Part shown: one piece after another, positions 17,279-25,796 of the stretch
Position numbering within the stretch: the first letter of the stretch is position 1
How the letters are laid out: each line of letters begins with the position of its first letter
Source of the DNA: Pannonibacter indicus
Lineage (GTDB): Bacteria; Pseudomonadota; Alphaproteobacteria; Rhizobiales; Stappiaceae
Reading direction: 5' to 3'
Assembly (NCBI RefSeq): GCF_001418225.1
Contig: NZ_LIPT01000006.1
Coordinates: forward strand, 1-64,000
DNA length: 64,000 nt
The notes under the pieces: generated by a model
Seen by the model: only the letters and a program-made list of their open reading frames with translations
The model's database searches: none
Told to the model about the DNA's origin: nothing
Translations under genes and position numbers: made by a program

Positions 17279-17700
17279 ATTGCTTCCATGTCCTCATCCG
17301 ACAGGCCGAAGTGATGGCCGATCTCATGCACCAGAACATGGGTCACCACATCACCCAGCTGTTCCTCGTGCCCGGCCCAATAGTCGAGAATGGGGCGGCG
17401 GAACAGCCAGACCCGGTTCGGATGCTGCCCGGTGTGCAAGAAGTCGCCGCCCTGTGCGAGGCCAATGCCCTGAAACAGGCCCATCAGTTCAAACGGGTCC
17501 TCAAGGCCGACGCTTTTCAGCATCTCCTCATCGGCGAAATCGGCGACCGTGATCAGCACGCCCTCGCAAAGCGCCTGAAATTCTTCGGGAAGCTGCGCAT
17601 AGGCCTGGCGGGCAATGATCTCGAAAGCATCCAGCCCCGGGGCCACCATGGCCGCGATGGCTGCAATCTGCGGGTCTGGCGCCCCTGTCCGCTCACTCAT
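17260..17700 (-). CDS. Zincin-like metallopeptidase family protein (DUF1025 type)
   Basis: A 146-residue protein with the zinc-protease motif H-E-x-x-H in VLVHEIGHHFGLSDEDM, matching the small zincin-like family found widely in bacteria. The segment RPILDYWAGHEEQLGDVV precedes the motif as in relatives. No signal peptide or membrane helix is present, so it should be cytoplasmic; substrates are unknown. The ATG at 17700 follows AAGGGG at seven bases. It is the last gene of a leftward run (YqaA-like, dsbB, small membrane protein, this gene) with short gaps that suggest one transcript. Confidence 0.85.
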   Translation of the reverse strand: MSERTGAPDPQIAAIAAMVAPGLDAFEIIARQAYAQLPEEFQALCEGVLITVADFADEEMLKSVGLEDPFELMGLFQGIGLAQGGDFLHTGQHPNRVWLFRRPILDYWAGHEEQLGDVVTHVLVHEIGHHFGLSDEDMEAIEAAAG

Positions 17701-17726
17701 CAAATCGCCCCTTGTGAACTTGCAGT

Positions 17727-17984
17727 TCACATCAGATAGGCGCTGACCAGATAGATGACCAGCCCAACCGCAAACAGCAGGCCGGCCATGCGGCCGATGC
17801 GCGTGCCCCAGACCTCGATCCGGTCGTTCTGGTTCTTGTCGGCGGCGCCGAAATGACGCTGGGCATGGCTGGCCATGCGGCTGGTGGCGGAGCCCAGGAT
17901 GGTTTCGCTCTCGGCCTCAACGCGCGACAGAGCGCGCCTGGCTTCATCTTCCCTGGCTTTTGCCCGCCGTTCCCGCTCACCCAT
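17727..17984 (-). CDS. Small single-helix membrane protein, hypothetical
   Basis: An 85-residue protein. The N-terminal two-thirds is strongly charged and helical (ERRAKAREDEARRALSRVEA), probably coiled-coil. One C-terminal membrane helix follows (MAGLLFAVGLVIYLVSAYLM), and the protein ends right at it, as in tail-anchored proteins. The ATG at 17984 has a GAGGAGA ribosome site. It lies 14 bp after dsbB and 26 bp before the metallopeptidase gene, so all are likely cotranscribed. I do not recognise a family. Confidence 0.7.
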   Translation of the reverse strand: MGERERRAKAREDEARRALSRVEAESETILGSATSRMASHAQRHFGAADKNQNDRIEVWGTRIGRMAGLLFAVGLVIYLVSAYLM

Positions 17985-17998
17985 GGCCGTGTCTCCTC

Positions 17999-18499
17999 TC
18001 AGCCCTTGCGGGCCTGGTGGCCTGCAAACAGCGCCAGAACGGCCACTGCGGCGGAGGCCACCATGTTCCAGCCCGCAAAGGACAGGCCTAACATGCGCCA
18101 GCTGGCTTCCGTGCAGGAGACGACACGGGTGTTCTGCAGCGCCTGCAGCATGTTGGCCGCAGATTTGGGCGTGGCACCGCCGCCGCCGCAGTCGGATGGC
18201 CCCATCCAGAAGCCCCATTCGGCCCCGGCCTGATAGGCGCCAAGTCCGGCCCCATAGGCAAAAACCGCCGCCACGAGAAGCAGCAGCACCGTGGCAATGC
18301 CTGTGCGGCGGGTCAGGAGAGCAAGCAGCGCCAGCACACCCAGCGGCAGCCCCACATAATAGGGCACGCGCTGCTCAAGACACAGCTTGCAAGGCAGATA
18401 CCCGCCAATGAGCTGGAAGCCCCAGGCGGCCGCAATGGAAGCCGTGCCCCCCAGAAGCAGAAGCAGAGTGGCCGCCTTGGCCCGCTGAAGCGACGTCAT
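17999..18499 (-). CDS. dsbB: Disulfide bond formation protein B
   Basis: A 166-residue, four-helix inner-membrane protein of the DsbB family, which reoxidises periplasmic DsbA and passes electrons to quinones. The first redox pair is in the first periplasmic loop (YLPCKLCLEQRVPYY, a C-x-x-C followed by the conserved Gln-Arg). The second pair is Cys in SDCGGGG and Cys in RVVSCTEASW in the second loop. The length is normal. It follows the YqaA-like gene by 19 bp in the same direction. No DsbA gene is in the window. Confidence 0.88.
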   Translation of the reverse strand: MTSLQRAKAATLLLLLGGTASIAAAWGFQLIGGYLPCKLCLEQRVPYYVGLPLGVLALLALLTRRTGIATVLLLLVAAVFAYGAGLGAYQAGAEWGFWMGPSDCGGGGATPKSAANMLQALQNTRVVSCTEASWRMLGLSFAGWNMVASAAVAVLALFAGHQARKG

Positions 18500-18518
18500 T
18501 TCAGATCCTCACGCGATA

Positions 18519-19097
18519 TCACAGCAGCTTGATAGCAGCGAAGCCGCCAACAAGCAGAATCACAAATACCGTGAAGACGAGGCCAAGGCGCTTTTCGATG
18601 AAGTTGCGGATCGGCTCACCGAACAGATACAGCAGCCCGGCGACCGCAAAGAAGCGCAGCCCGCGTGACACGATGCTGGCGATGACAAAGACCGGCATGG
18701 AGAGGCCCGTGACGCCTGCGGCGATGGTGATCACCTTGTAGGGAAACGGCGTCAGCCCGGCGATGAACACAAACCACCAGCCCCAGGCATTGAAGATCTC
18801 GCTGAAGCGGTCGAACTTGTCCATGTAGCCATAGAAGGTCAGGATCGGCTCTGCGACCTGATGGAACAGGAATGCGCCGATCAGATAACCGAAAATGCCG
18901 CCCAGCACGGACATGACCGTTGCGATGGCCGCGTAGAACCAGGCCTTGCGCCGGTTCGCGACCACCATGGGGATCAACAGCAGATCCGGCGGAATCGGAA
19001 AGAACGAGCTTTCAATGAATGAAACCGCCCCCAGCGCGTGCGGTGCGCGCGGGCCAGAGGCGAGGGACAAGGTCCAGTCGTAAAGTTTTCTCAGCAT
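18519..19097 (-). CDS. YqaA family / VTT-domain (DedA-like) membrane protein
   Basis: A 192-residue inner-membrane protein of the VTT/SNARE-associated (DedA-related) superfamily. The beginning MLRKLYDWTLSLASGPRAPH and the re-entrant segment VSFIESSFFPIPPDLLLIPM are characteristic of the YqaA subgroup. A second re-entrant motif, FIAGLTPFPYKVITIAAGV, contains the G-x-x-P-x-P-x-K pattern. Related proteins act as lipid scramblases or flippases. I start at 19097, where relatives begin; ATGs at 19112 and further upstream are in frame and no ribosome site decides. It is the first gene of the leftward dsbB run. Confidence 0.83.
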   Translation of the reverse strand: MLRKLYDWTLSLASGPRAPHALGAVSFIESSFFPIPPDLLLIPMVVANRRKAWFYAAIATVMSVLGGIFGYLIGAFLFHQVAEPILTFYGYMDKFDRFSEIFNAWGWWFVFIAGLTPFPYKVITIAAGVTGLSMPVFVIASIVSRGLRFFAVAGLLYLFGEPIRNFIEKRLGLVFTVFVILLVGGFAAIKLL

Positions 19098-19266
19098 AAT
19101 GGCATTCTGCATAGCCGCCGCCGGAACTTTTGTCATCGGGAGAACGGTGGCAGCAGCCGGATATTTTCGCAGTGCAGCAGACAATTGCCAATTGGAGCGG
19201 GGAAAGCACCGGGCAGTGGATTGACGGCAAAGCCAGTCTGGCTATAGTCGCGGCTCCAAGGACGCT

Positions 19267-19353
19267 GCCCCTGTGGCGGAACTGGTAGACGCGGCGGATT
19301 CAAAATCCGTTTCCCGTGAGGGAGTGCCCGTTCGATTCGGGCCAGGGGCACCA
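19267..19353 (+). tRNA. tRNA-Leu (anticodon CAA)
   Basis: An 87-nt class II tRNA. The acceptor stem GCCCCTG (19267-19273) pairs with CAGGGGC (19343-19349), followed by discriminator A and an encoded CCA (19351-19353). The anticodon arm is GCGGA-TTCAAAA-TCCGT, giving anticodon CAA, which reads UUG. A long variable arm (TTCCCGTGAGGGA region) and the T-arm loop TTCGATT are present. No integrase or attachment-site duplication is visible beside it. Confidence 0.95.
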
Positions 19354-19530
19354 TACTTTCCAGCGCCATTTGCAGGCACGCTGCATCAGTTCAGCGCATC
19401 CGCTTCAGCGCCCCCCTCAGCGCGTTGCCTTGCGCCCCTCCCCTTCATTTGAATCGCCGGTCTTGAGCTTCGGGGACAAGTCTTTAATCTGCCGCTCGAT
19501 TTACAGCCTGAAGCGAGAGGGAGACGCTGC

Positions 19531-20082
19531 GTGGGGCAGGCAAAACGCAAGAAGGACACTGGCGCCCGCATATCCTGGTGCCGCACCTGCACCTATTGCT
19601 GCGAGCTCCCCGAGATTGGCCCGCTGGACAAGCCGATGTACCGGCCCTGCGCCAGCATCAAGGACCATGGCTGTGCCATCTTCGGCCAGCCAGAGCGGCC
19701 CTCTGCCTGCCTTGCCTATCAATGCGCCTATCTCTCGGCCCGGCTGACGAACAGCCCGGACCGCAACCGCATCCCCCATCCGCTGGATGCTGGCGCCTAT
19801 TTCCACCGCGATCCGATCGAGCGCATCTACGTGATGTTCGTCGATCCGGCCCGCCCGCTCGCCTGGAAGACAAGCGATCTCGTGCCCTATCTGCGCGCCC
19901 GCCTGCAGGAAGGCTTCGAGCTGCTGATCCTGGACCGGGGCCGGCGGATGGCCGTCACCTCGGTTCTTCTGTTTGACGCGATCCTCGCCCGTGACATGGT
20001 GGCCTTTGCCGATCAGGAAGGCCGCCCGCATGACATCGGGAGCTGGCCCGCCGAAGCGGCACGCTATTCGCGCGAAAACTGA
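19531..20082 (+). CDS. YkgJ-like cysteine cluster protein
   Basis: A 183-residue soluble protein. It has a cysteine-rich N-terminal half: CRTCTYCC (near residue 17), then Cys in YRPCASIKDHGCAIF and two further cysteines in PSACLAYQCAY. This spacing fits the zinc- or iron-binding YkgJ/CxxCxxCC superfamily. The C-terminal half lacks cysteines. The start is a GTG with a GAGAGGGAG ribosome site; the next in-frame ATG would delete the first cysteines. Function is unknown. The gene is 178 bp after tRNA-Leu and is probably transcribed alone. Confidence 0.7.
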   Translation: MGQAKRKKDTGARISWCRTCTYCCELPEIGPLDKPMYRPCASIKDHGCAIFGQPERPSACLAYQCAYLSARLTNSPDRNRIPHPLDAGAYFHRDPIERIYVMFVDPARPLAWKTSDLVPYLRARLQEGFELLILDRGRRMAVTSVLLFDAILARDMVAFADQEGRPHDIGSWPAEAARYSREN

Positions 20083-20237
20083 TCAATCCGGTGACAAGCG
20101 GTTAACCGCATTTGCAACTTGGGGATCTTGCAACACTGCGGTTAAACCACGCGGTAATGAGCCCTGCGGCATAGATTCAGGACCCGCAAGCGCCCGCTGG
20201 CAATGAGGCGCCACCGGACAGGAGAAGGCAGGGCATC

Positions 20238-20735
20238 ATGGCACTGATCGAGATTGGCGGCATCGGCAAGCCGCAGGACAGAGACTGTGCAGCGCAGGAG
20301 AGCCGCTCCGGCAGTTCAACCCCGGCCTTCCGTTATGCGACCCTCAACACTGCCGCCATGCGCAGCGCGCCGATCCGCCCGGAATGGATCATCGAGGGCA
20401 CGCCGCAGGCCCGGCTCACCAGCCTGTCGGCCGGCACCAACGGCTGGTCTTCGACCGACCATTGGGAGTGCACCGCCGGCACGTTCCACTGGCACTTCTT
20501 CTGGGACGAAACGGTGCTCTTCCTTGAAGGTGAGGTGCATATCACCGACGAGGCCGGCAACACCTATGAAGGCCGCCCCGGCGTCAGCATGCTGTTTCCC
20601 GCAGGCACCCGCGCGGTCTGGCATGTGCCGGTCTATGTGCGCAAGATCGCCTTCAACCGCCGCCCTATGCCCTGGACCGTTTCCTTCCTGATGAAGGTGA
20701 GCGCCCGCCTTGGCCGCCTGTTCGGGCGCGGCTGA
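20238..20735 (+). CDS. Cupin-domain protein
   Basis: A 165-residue protein with a single cupin beta-barrel resembling the DUF861/cupin_3 group. The first metal-binding motif region is TFHWHFFWDETVLFLEGEVH and the second motif is PGVSMLFPAGTRAVWHV. Metal ligands would be His, Glu and a distal His, but the motif is not canonical. Such proteins are ureidoglycolate-hydrolase-like or of unknown function; the substrate cannot be inferred. It starts at 20238 after GGAGAAGG. The next gene begins 59 bp downstream. Confidence 0.75.
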   Translation: MALIEIGGIGKPQDRDCAAQESRSGSSTPAFRYATLNTAAMRSAPIRPEWIIEGTPQARLTSLSAGTNGWSSTDHWECTAGTFHWHFFWDETVLFLEGEVHITDEAGNTYEGRPGVSMLFPAGTRAVWHVPVYVRKIAFNRRPMPWTVSFLMKVSARLGRLFGRG

Positions 20736-20794
20736 CCGCGCAGGTCTCCCAAAATCATTCGACACCGCACCGGCGGCAGGCTAGTAGTTCTGCC

Positions 20795-22387
20795 ATGAGC
20801 ACGCCGGACAAGGAAGTCGAACTCAAGCTGGAGCTTGAGCCTGGCGCAGCGGAGAGCCTCAAGATCTCCGGGGCCGTCACAGGATTTTTCTCCGGCAAAG
20901 CCTCAACGAAGCAACTCACGTCGATCTATTTCGACACGGCAGATCTCAGACTGCACAAGGCCAGGATCGCCGCACGGGTGCGCAAGTCCGGGCGGCGCTG
21001 GATCCAGACGGTCAAGCTCGGCAAGCCGCTTTCCGGCGGCCTGTCTTCTCCCATCGAGATCGAGACAGATGTCAGCGGCCCGCACTTCCAGCTGGATCAG
21101 GTGCCCGATGAGGATATCCGCCGCCAGATCGCGGACTGCACCGGCGGTGCCGGACTCGTTCCCTGTTTCGAGACGGTGATGCAGCGCACCCAGCGCGACC
21201 TCACCCGGGAGGATGGCACCCTCATCGAAGCCGCGCTGGACGTGGGCGAGATTGTTGCGGGAGACAAGCGCCTGCCCCTGTGCGAACTGGAGCTGGAGCT
21301 GAAATCCGGCAGCATCGCGCCGCTTTATGAAGCCGCACTGGCACTGACAGGCGCAAATGCCTTCCGCTTTTCGCCGATGAGCAAAGCCGAGCGCGGCTAC
21401 CGGCTGTTTCTCGGGCAGGACGAAGCCCCATGCAACGCCGGCACCATCGACCTCGACGCGACGATGCGCGTGGAAGACGCCTATCAGCACATCCTGCGCT
21501 CCTGCATTGATCAGATTTCGGCCGCCCGCATGGTCTGCCTGACCAGTGCGGACAATGAAGGCCCGCATCAGCTGCGCATTGGTTTCCGGCGGCTGCGCAC
21601 CGCGTTCAAGCTGTTCCGCCCGATGCTCGACCCGCGCCGCACCGGCGCGCTGGACCAGCAGGCCAGCCGCTATGCCGCCGCCGCCGGAGCGCTGCGGGAT
21701 CTCGATGTGCTGAGCGATGAAATCATCGCCCCTCTTGCATCTCACGCGCCGGAAGGCATCAATATTCCGCTGCTGCTGGAGCAGCTTGGCAAGGACCGGC
21801 AGGCCGCAAGGCAGGGCCTGAAAACGGAACTTGCAAGCGCAGCCTTCAACGGTTTCCTGCTGGATCTTGCCAGCTACTGCGAGACAGCGGGCTGGCGCAA
21901 GGAAGAGGATGCTCGTCAGGCGGACCGGCTCGCCGAAGCCGTCACCGCCTTTGCCAGCGAGGCCATTGGCAAACGCTGGCGCAAGGTGCAGAGCTATGGC
22001 CGGCGGCTCGACACCCTGTCGCGGACCGAGCGCCATGACATGCGCAAAGCCCTGAAGAAGTTCCGTTACGGGCTGGAGTTCTTCGCCTGCCTGTTCCCCG
22101 GCGAAAGCCGCAAGACGTTTCTGAAGCACCTCAAGAATCTGCAGGACGTCTTTGGCTACCTCAATGACGTGGCCATGGCGGAAAGGCTGGCCACACTGAC
22201 GCCTGGCCCCGTGAAGACGGCAGGTAAAGCGGCGGGCAAGACGGTTCGTGCCACCTCTCTGGCCGCCGCGTCCGGCTTCGTCCTGGGATGGCATGAGGCA
22301 CAGGCCCGGACAGCCTGGCCGGAAGCCCGCAGCGGCTGGAAGGAAGCCAGCAAGGCAAAGCCCTGCTGGACCCGCAGGAAGAGCTGA
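20795..22387 (+). CDS. CYTH and CHAD domain-containing protein
   Basis: A 530-residue fusion. The N-terminal CYTH domain (about residues 1-210) carries the E-x-E-x-K signature in KEVELKLELE; these tunnel enzymes act on triphosphates such as inorganic tripolyphosphate. The C-terminal CHAD domain (about 225-490) is helical with conserved basic surfaces (HQLRIGFRRLRTAFKLFRPM, DMRKALKKFRYGLEFF), and CHAD proteins bind polyphosphate. This suggests a polyphosphate-associated tripolyphosphatase. The last 40 residues are Lys/Trp-rich. The stop codon abuts the end of the convergent phnF gene with no intergenic base. Confidence 0.87.
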   Translation: MSTPDKEVELKLELEPGAAESLKISGAVTGFFSGKASTKQLTSIYFDTADLRLHKARIAARVRKSGRRWIQTVKLGKPLSGGLSSPIEIETDVSGPHFQLDQVPDEDIRRQIADCTGGAGLVPCFETVMQRTQRDLTREDGTLIEAALDVGEIVAGDKRLPLCELELELKSGSIAPLYEAALALTGANAFRFSPMSKAERGYRLFLGQDEAPCNAGTIDLDATMRVEDAYQHILRSCIDQISAARMVCLTSADNEGPHQLRIGFRRLRTAFKLFRPMLDPRRTGALDQQASRYAAAAGALRDLDVLSDEIIAPLASHAPEGINIPLLLEQLGKDRQAARQGLKTELASAAFNGFLLDLASYCETAGWRKEEDARQADRLAEAVTAFASEAIGKRWRKVQSYGRRLDTLSRTERHDMRKALKKFRYGLEFFACLFPGESRKTFLKHLKNLQDVFGYLNDVAMAERLATLTPGPVKTAGKAAGKTVRATSLAAASGFVLGWHEAQARTAWPEARSGWKEASKAKPCWTRRKS

Positions 22388-23122
22388 TCAGCTGCGCACC
22401 ACCAGTTCCATCCGGTCTGCCGCAACGCGGCTGCGGGCATATTGCACCGGACGGCCATCCGGGTCCTCGTTGACTATTTCCATGACCATCACCGGCGACC
22501 CCAGCTCGATATCCAGCAACCGGGCATCGGCCTGCGTCGCCCGTTCGGCATAGATCCGTGTCTCCCGGCGGTAATAGCCGCCAAGGCCGGCACGCGTGAA
22601 GCACTGGGTGAAGGAACCCGTCTCGGCGAAATCCGCCGCAAGACCCGGAAAGCGGATCAGTTCACACCAGCTTGTTCCAGCCAGAACCGGTGTCTCTCCA
22701 GACACCCGCAAGGTCTCTATCCGCTGCAGCGGCGTTCCCGCCGGCAGCTCGAGCTTGCCGGCAAGGAACTCACTCGCCCCCTCGACCCCGGCTCCCGTCA
22801 GGCGCCCGCCCGGCGCCTGGCCTTGTCCGGCCAGAATTTCAGAGAGCCGCGTCTGCCGCGAGATCGGATAACCGACAGAACGGTCGGCAAAAAATGTTCC
22901 CCGCCCCTGGTCCGCCCGCAGCAGGCCCTCATGTGTCAGCACGGAGATGGCCCGCCGGACCGTGTGCCGGTTCACGCCGAAGCGGGCCGCAAGCTCCATT
23001 TCCGGCGGCAGCTGCATTCCGGGCACAAACCGGCCGGTGGCTGCTTCGGTGCGGATCCACTCGGCTATCTGGCGCCAGACGGCAATCCCGGTTCCCCGGT
23101 CCAGCGGTCCAAACCCGGTCAT
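22388..23122 (-). CDS. phnF: GntR/UTRA-family transcriptional regulator, PhnF type
   Basis: A 244-residue repressor-type regulator. The N-terminal GntR winged helix-turn-helix (about residues 12-76; MELAARFGVNRHTVRRAISV is the recognition region) is followed by a UTRA effector domain (about 95-240). Placement next to fosX, a DUF1045 gene, phnM and phnN, read divergently, identifies it as the PhnF that controls phosphonate genes in many Rhizobiales. The 213-bp divergent region contains tandem TTGTnTA elements (23167-23182) that could be its operator. PhnF proteins are thought to sense a phosphonate-pathway intermediate; this is inference here. Confidence 0.82.
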   Translation of the reverse strand: MTGFGPLDRGTGIAVWRQIAEWIRTEAATGRFVPGMQLPPEMELAARFGVNRHTVRRAISVLTHEGLLRADQGRGTFFADRSVGYPISRQTRLSEILAGQGQAPGGRLTGAGVEGASEFLAGKLELPAGTPLQRIETLRVSGETPVLAGTSWCELIRFPGLAADFAETGSFTQCFTRAGLGGYYRRETRIYAERATQADARLLDIELGSPVMVMEIVNEDPDGRPVQYARSRVAADRMELVVRS

Positions 23123-23166
23123 TCAGCGCCCCCTTGCCACGGCGTTGCTTTGCCACTCACCTCAAT

Positions 23167-23182
23167 ATATACAAGTAGACAA
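23167..23182. promoter_or_regulatory. Possible PhnF operator in the phnF-fosX divergent region
   Basis: Read on the minus strand, TTGTCTAC is followed at once by TTGTATAT. These repeated TTGTnTA half-sites resemble the AT-rich operators bound by UTRA-type GntR regulators. They sit 45 bp upstream of phnF and 150 bp upstream of fosX. The surrounding DNA (23155-23260) is clearly more AT-rich than the genes. This assignment rests only on pattern and context. Confidence 0.35.
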
Positions 23183-23335
23183 ATTTAACAAACGCTCACC
23201 CCCTCACCTGCACGGCAGGGCATTGCAGTAATTACCTATGCCGCTGCGAAAAGCAAGTTAATCCAATACAACCATCGGCGCTACTTCTCAAAAATCTACT
23301 CGTAGAGACTGCAGCCGCAAACAGGGATATGATTC

Positions 23336-23776
23336 ATGCCGATTCACGGCCTTTCCCACATGACTTTCATCTGCTGTGAGATCACGCGAATGACCAGAAC
23401 TCTCACGGAGGTCCTTGGCCTCCGCGAGCTTTACTGCAGCCGCGGGGCCGGATTTTCGTTGTCTGCGGAGAAATTCTTTGTATCTGGAGATATTTGGATC
23501 GCTGTCATGCAGGGCGAAAGCCTGCCTGAGCGCAGCTCTAATCACATCGCCTTCAAGGTGGATGACGCGGAGATCGAGCCTGCTATGGAGCGTATCCGCA
23601 GCCTTGGCCTTGAGGTAAGGCCGCCCCGGCCCCGCATTGCCGTTGAGGGCCGGTCGGTGTACTTCTGCGACGAAGACAACCACCTGTTCGAGCTTCACTC
23701 CGGCACATTGGAGGAGCGGCTGGCCGCCTACGCGCGCCAAACCGGAGCTGAGGACAGCGGCGTCTCTGTCACATAG
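23336..23776 (+). CDS. fosX: Fosfomycin-resistance epoxide hydrolase FosX
   Basis: A 146-residue vicinal-oxygen-chelate (glyoxalase-fold) metalloenzyme. The beginning GLSHMTFICCEITRMTRTL, the middle WIAVMQGESLPERSSNHIAF and the end DEDNHLFELHSGTLEERLAAY match FosX, which hydrates the epoxide of fosfomycin using Mn2+. Metal ligands are His in GLSHM, His in NHIAF and Glu in LFELH. It heads a phosphonate gene set, as FosX does in Mesorhizobium loti, where it may belong to phosphonate catabolism rather than to clinical-type resistance. Unlike FosA/FosB, no thiol is needed. Confidence 0.88.
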   Translation: MPIHGLSHMTFICCEITRMTRTLTEVLGLRELYCSRGAGFSLSAEKFFVSGDIWIAVMQGESLPERSSNHIAFKVDDAEIEPAMERIRSLGLEVRPPRPRIAVEGRSVYFCDEDNHLFELHSGTLEERLAAYARQTGAEDSGVSVT

Positions 23777-23858
23777 CCTACATGCGCCAGCCTTAGTTCT
23801 GGCCATTGCTTCTTATATCCAGCCTTACGATTCTTGAGACAAGACGGCTCCCCTTCCG

Positions 23859-24611
23859 ATGCGCTACGCTATTTATTACACCGCTCCCGCAGACAGTTCC
23901 CTGACCCGGCTCGGTGCCACGTGGCTTGGACGCGACGCGGTGGACGGCACGGCCCTGCCCCAGCCGCATATACCGGGCCTCACAGCCGAAGACCTCGCCA
24001 CCCTGACCACGGACCCGCGCCGCTATGGCTTTCACGGCACATTGAAGGCGCCGTTTTCCCTCGCAGGCGGACGTGATGAACCGGCGCTGCGCGATGCCTT
24101 CCGCAGCTTTTGCAGCCATGCGGCCCCCTTCACCATTCCCGGTCTGTCGGTCACCCGGCTGGGCCGCTTTCTGGCGCTGACCCCGCAGCCGGAGAGCGTG
24201 GATCTGAACGGTTTTGCCGCTGCCTGCGTCGAGGCTTTCGAGCCCTTCCGCGCGCCTTTGAGCGAAGCCGACATGGCCCGCCGTCTGGCTGCGAACCTCT
24301 CGCCCCGTCAGCAGGACCTCCTGCGGGCCTGGGGCTATCCTTATGTCTTCGAGGAATTCCGCTTCCACATGACCCTTTCGGTGAAGCTTGAGGAGGACAG
24401 CACCATGTCTGCCCTTGAAGCGGCCGCTATGGATCATTTTGCTACGGTGACAGACCGCCCGCATCAGATTGCCAGCCTCGGCCTTTTTGCCGAGCCGGAA
24501 CGCGGCGCACCGTTCCGCGCCGTCGACATCCTGCCCCTCACGGGATCCACCGGCCCGCAGGACCCTGCCCTGCGCCTGATCCCCGTTTCTGCCGAAAGCC
24601 AGAGCCAATGA
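23859..24611 (+). CDS. DUF1045 phosphonate-metabolism protein (2H phosphoesterase-like)
   Basis: A 250-residue protein of the DUF1045 family that accompanies phosphonate operons. It shows two H-x-T motifs expected for a 2H-phosphoesterase fold: YGFHGTLKAPF near residue 54 and FRFHMTLSVKL near residue 170. It may act on a cyclic phosphate intermediate such as ribose cyclic phosphate, but no activity is established to my knowledge. Its stop overlaps the phnM start (ATGA at 24608-24611), so the two are translationally coupled. Confidence 0.82.
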   Translation: MRYAIYYTAPADSSLTRLGATWLGRDAVDGTALPQPHIPGLTAEDLATLTTDPRRYGFHGTLKAPFSLAGGRDEPALRDAFRSFCSHAAPFTIPGLSVTRLGRFLALTPQPESVDLNGFAAACVEAFEPFRAPLSEADMARRLAANLSPRQQDLLRAWGYPYVFEEFRFHMTLSVKLEEDSTMSALEAAAMDHFATVTDRPHQIASLGLFAEPERGAPFRAVDILPLTGSTGPQDPALRLIPVSAESQSQ

Positions 24612-25753
24612 CCCACATGACGCACAGCTTCACCAACGCCCGCCTCGTCCTGCCGGAGAATGTCATCACCGGCAGCCTGGAGGTGAAGGGCGGCACGATC
24701 AGCGCCATCGATGAAGGCGGCATCCCGGCCCATGGCCATGATTGCGAGGGGGATTTCCTGATTCCGGGACTGGTCGAACTGCATACCGACCATCTGGAAA
24801 TCCACTATTCCCCGCGCCCTAAGGTGCGCTGGAACCCGGTTTCCGCCGTGCAGGCCCATGATGCGCAGATCGCCTGCGCCGGCATCACCACCGTGTTTGA
24901 CGCGCTGCGCGTCGGCATGGATGCGGAAGCGGAACTGAATGTGGACGACATGCGCGCGCTCGCCGGCGCCATCGAAAGCGCACAGGCCGAAAAGCGGCTG
25001 CGCGCCGAGCATTTCATCCATCTGCGTTGTGAGGTTTCCGCCCCGGACGTGATGAGCGCCTACGAGCATTTCAAGAGCGATGCCCATGTGCGCCTGATGT
25101 CGCTGATGGACCACACCCCCGGCCAGCGGCAATTCGTCTCCATCGAGATGTACCGCGTCTATTACCAGACCAAGAAGAACTTCACCGACGAGCAGATGGA
25201 AGCCTATATCGCCATGCGGCAGGCTGTTGCGGACAAGAACGCCCCGCAGCACCGCAAGCTGCTGGCAGATTCGGCCCGTGAGCGCGGCATCCTTCTGGCC
25301 AGCCATGACGATGCAACCGTGGCCCATGTGGACGAGGCGATCAGCCTCGGCACCGGCATTGCCGAATTCCCGACCACGCTGGAAGCAGCCCGCGCCTCGC
25401 ATGCGGCCGGCATGGGCGTGCTGATGGGCGGGCCGAATGTGGTGCGCGGCGGCTCCCACTCCGGCAACATTTCCGCCAAGGCACTGGCAGAAGACGGATG
25501 CCTCGACATCATCTCCTCCGACTATGTGCCGGTGTCCATGCTGCAGGCCGCGTTCCATCTCGCCGGTGACGTCGAGGGCATTTCGCTGCCGCAGGCCATG
25601 GCAATGGTGACCGCCACCCCGGCGAAGATGGCAGGCCTTGCCGACCGTGGCCGTCTGGAGACGGGCCTCAGGGCCGATCTGGTCCAGGTGCGGCTGGTGG
25701 GCAATGTCCCGGTCGTACGCGGTGTCTGGCGCGAGGGACGGCGCGTCGCGTGA
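24608..25753 (+). CDS. phnM: Alpha-D-ribose 1-methylphosphonate 5-triphosphate diphosphatase
   Basis: A 381-residue amidohydrolase-fold enzyme. In the C-P lyase pathway PhnM removes pyrophosphate from the 5-triphosphate of ribose 1-methylphosphonate. Metal-binding motifs are visible: LVELHTDHLEIHYSPRP near residue 60 (His-x-Asp-His), the HLRCEVS segment, SHDDATVAHVDEA near residue 237, and the aspartate of ISSDYVPVSML near residue 305. The length is typical. It overlaps the DUF1045 gene upstream, and phnN begins 44 bp downstream. The other core genes (phnGHIJKL) are not in this window. Confidence 0.92.
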   Translation: MTHMTHSFTNARLVLPENVITGSLEVKGGTISAIDEGGIPAHGHDCEGDFLIPGLVELHTDHLEIHYSPRPKVRWNPVSAVQAHDAQIACAGITTVFDALRVGMDAEAELNVDDMRALAGAIESAQAEKRLRAEHFIHLRCEVSAPDVMSAYEHFKSDAHVRLMSLMDHTPGQRQFVSIEMYRVYYQTKKNFTDEQMEAYIAMRQAVADKNAPQHRKLLADSARERGILLASHDDATVAHVDEAISLGTGIAEFPTTLEAARASHAAGMGVLMGGPNVVRGGSHSGNISAKALAEDGCLDIISSDYVPVSMLQAAFHLAGDVEGISLPQAMAMVTATPAKMAGLADRGRLETGLRADLVQVRLVGNVPVVRGVWREGRRVA

Positions 25754-25796
25754 ACGGACGCATCAAACGCTGGCGGCATCTGTCACGGAGAGTGCA

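Noticed and set aside
19267-19353. Integration site at tRNA-Leu
   Set aside because: No integrase gene, tRNA fragment duplication or change of composition is seen on either side.
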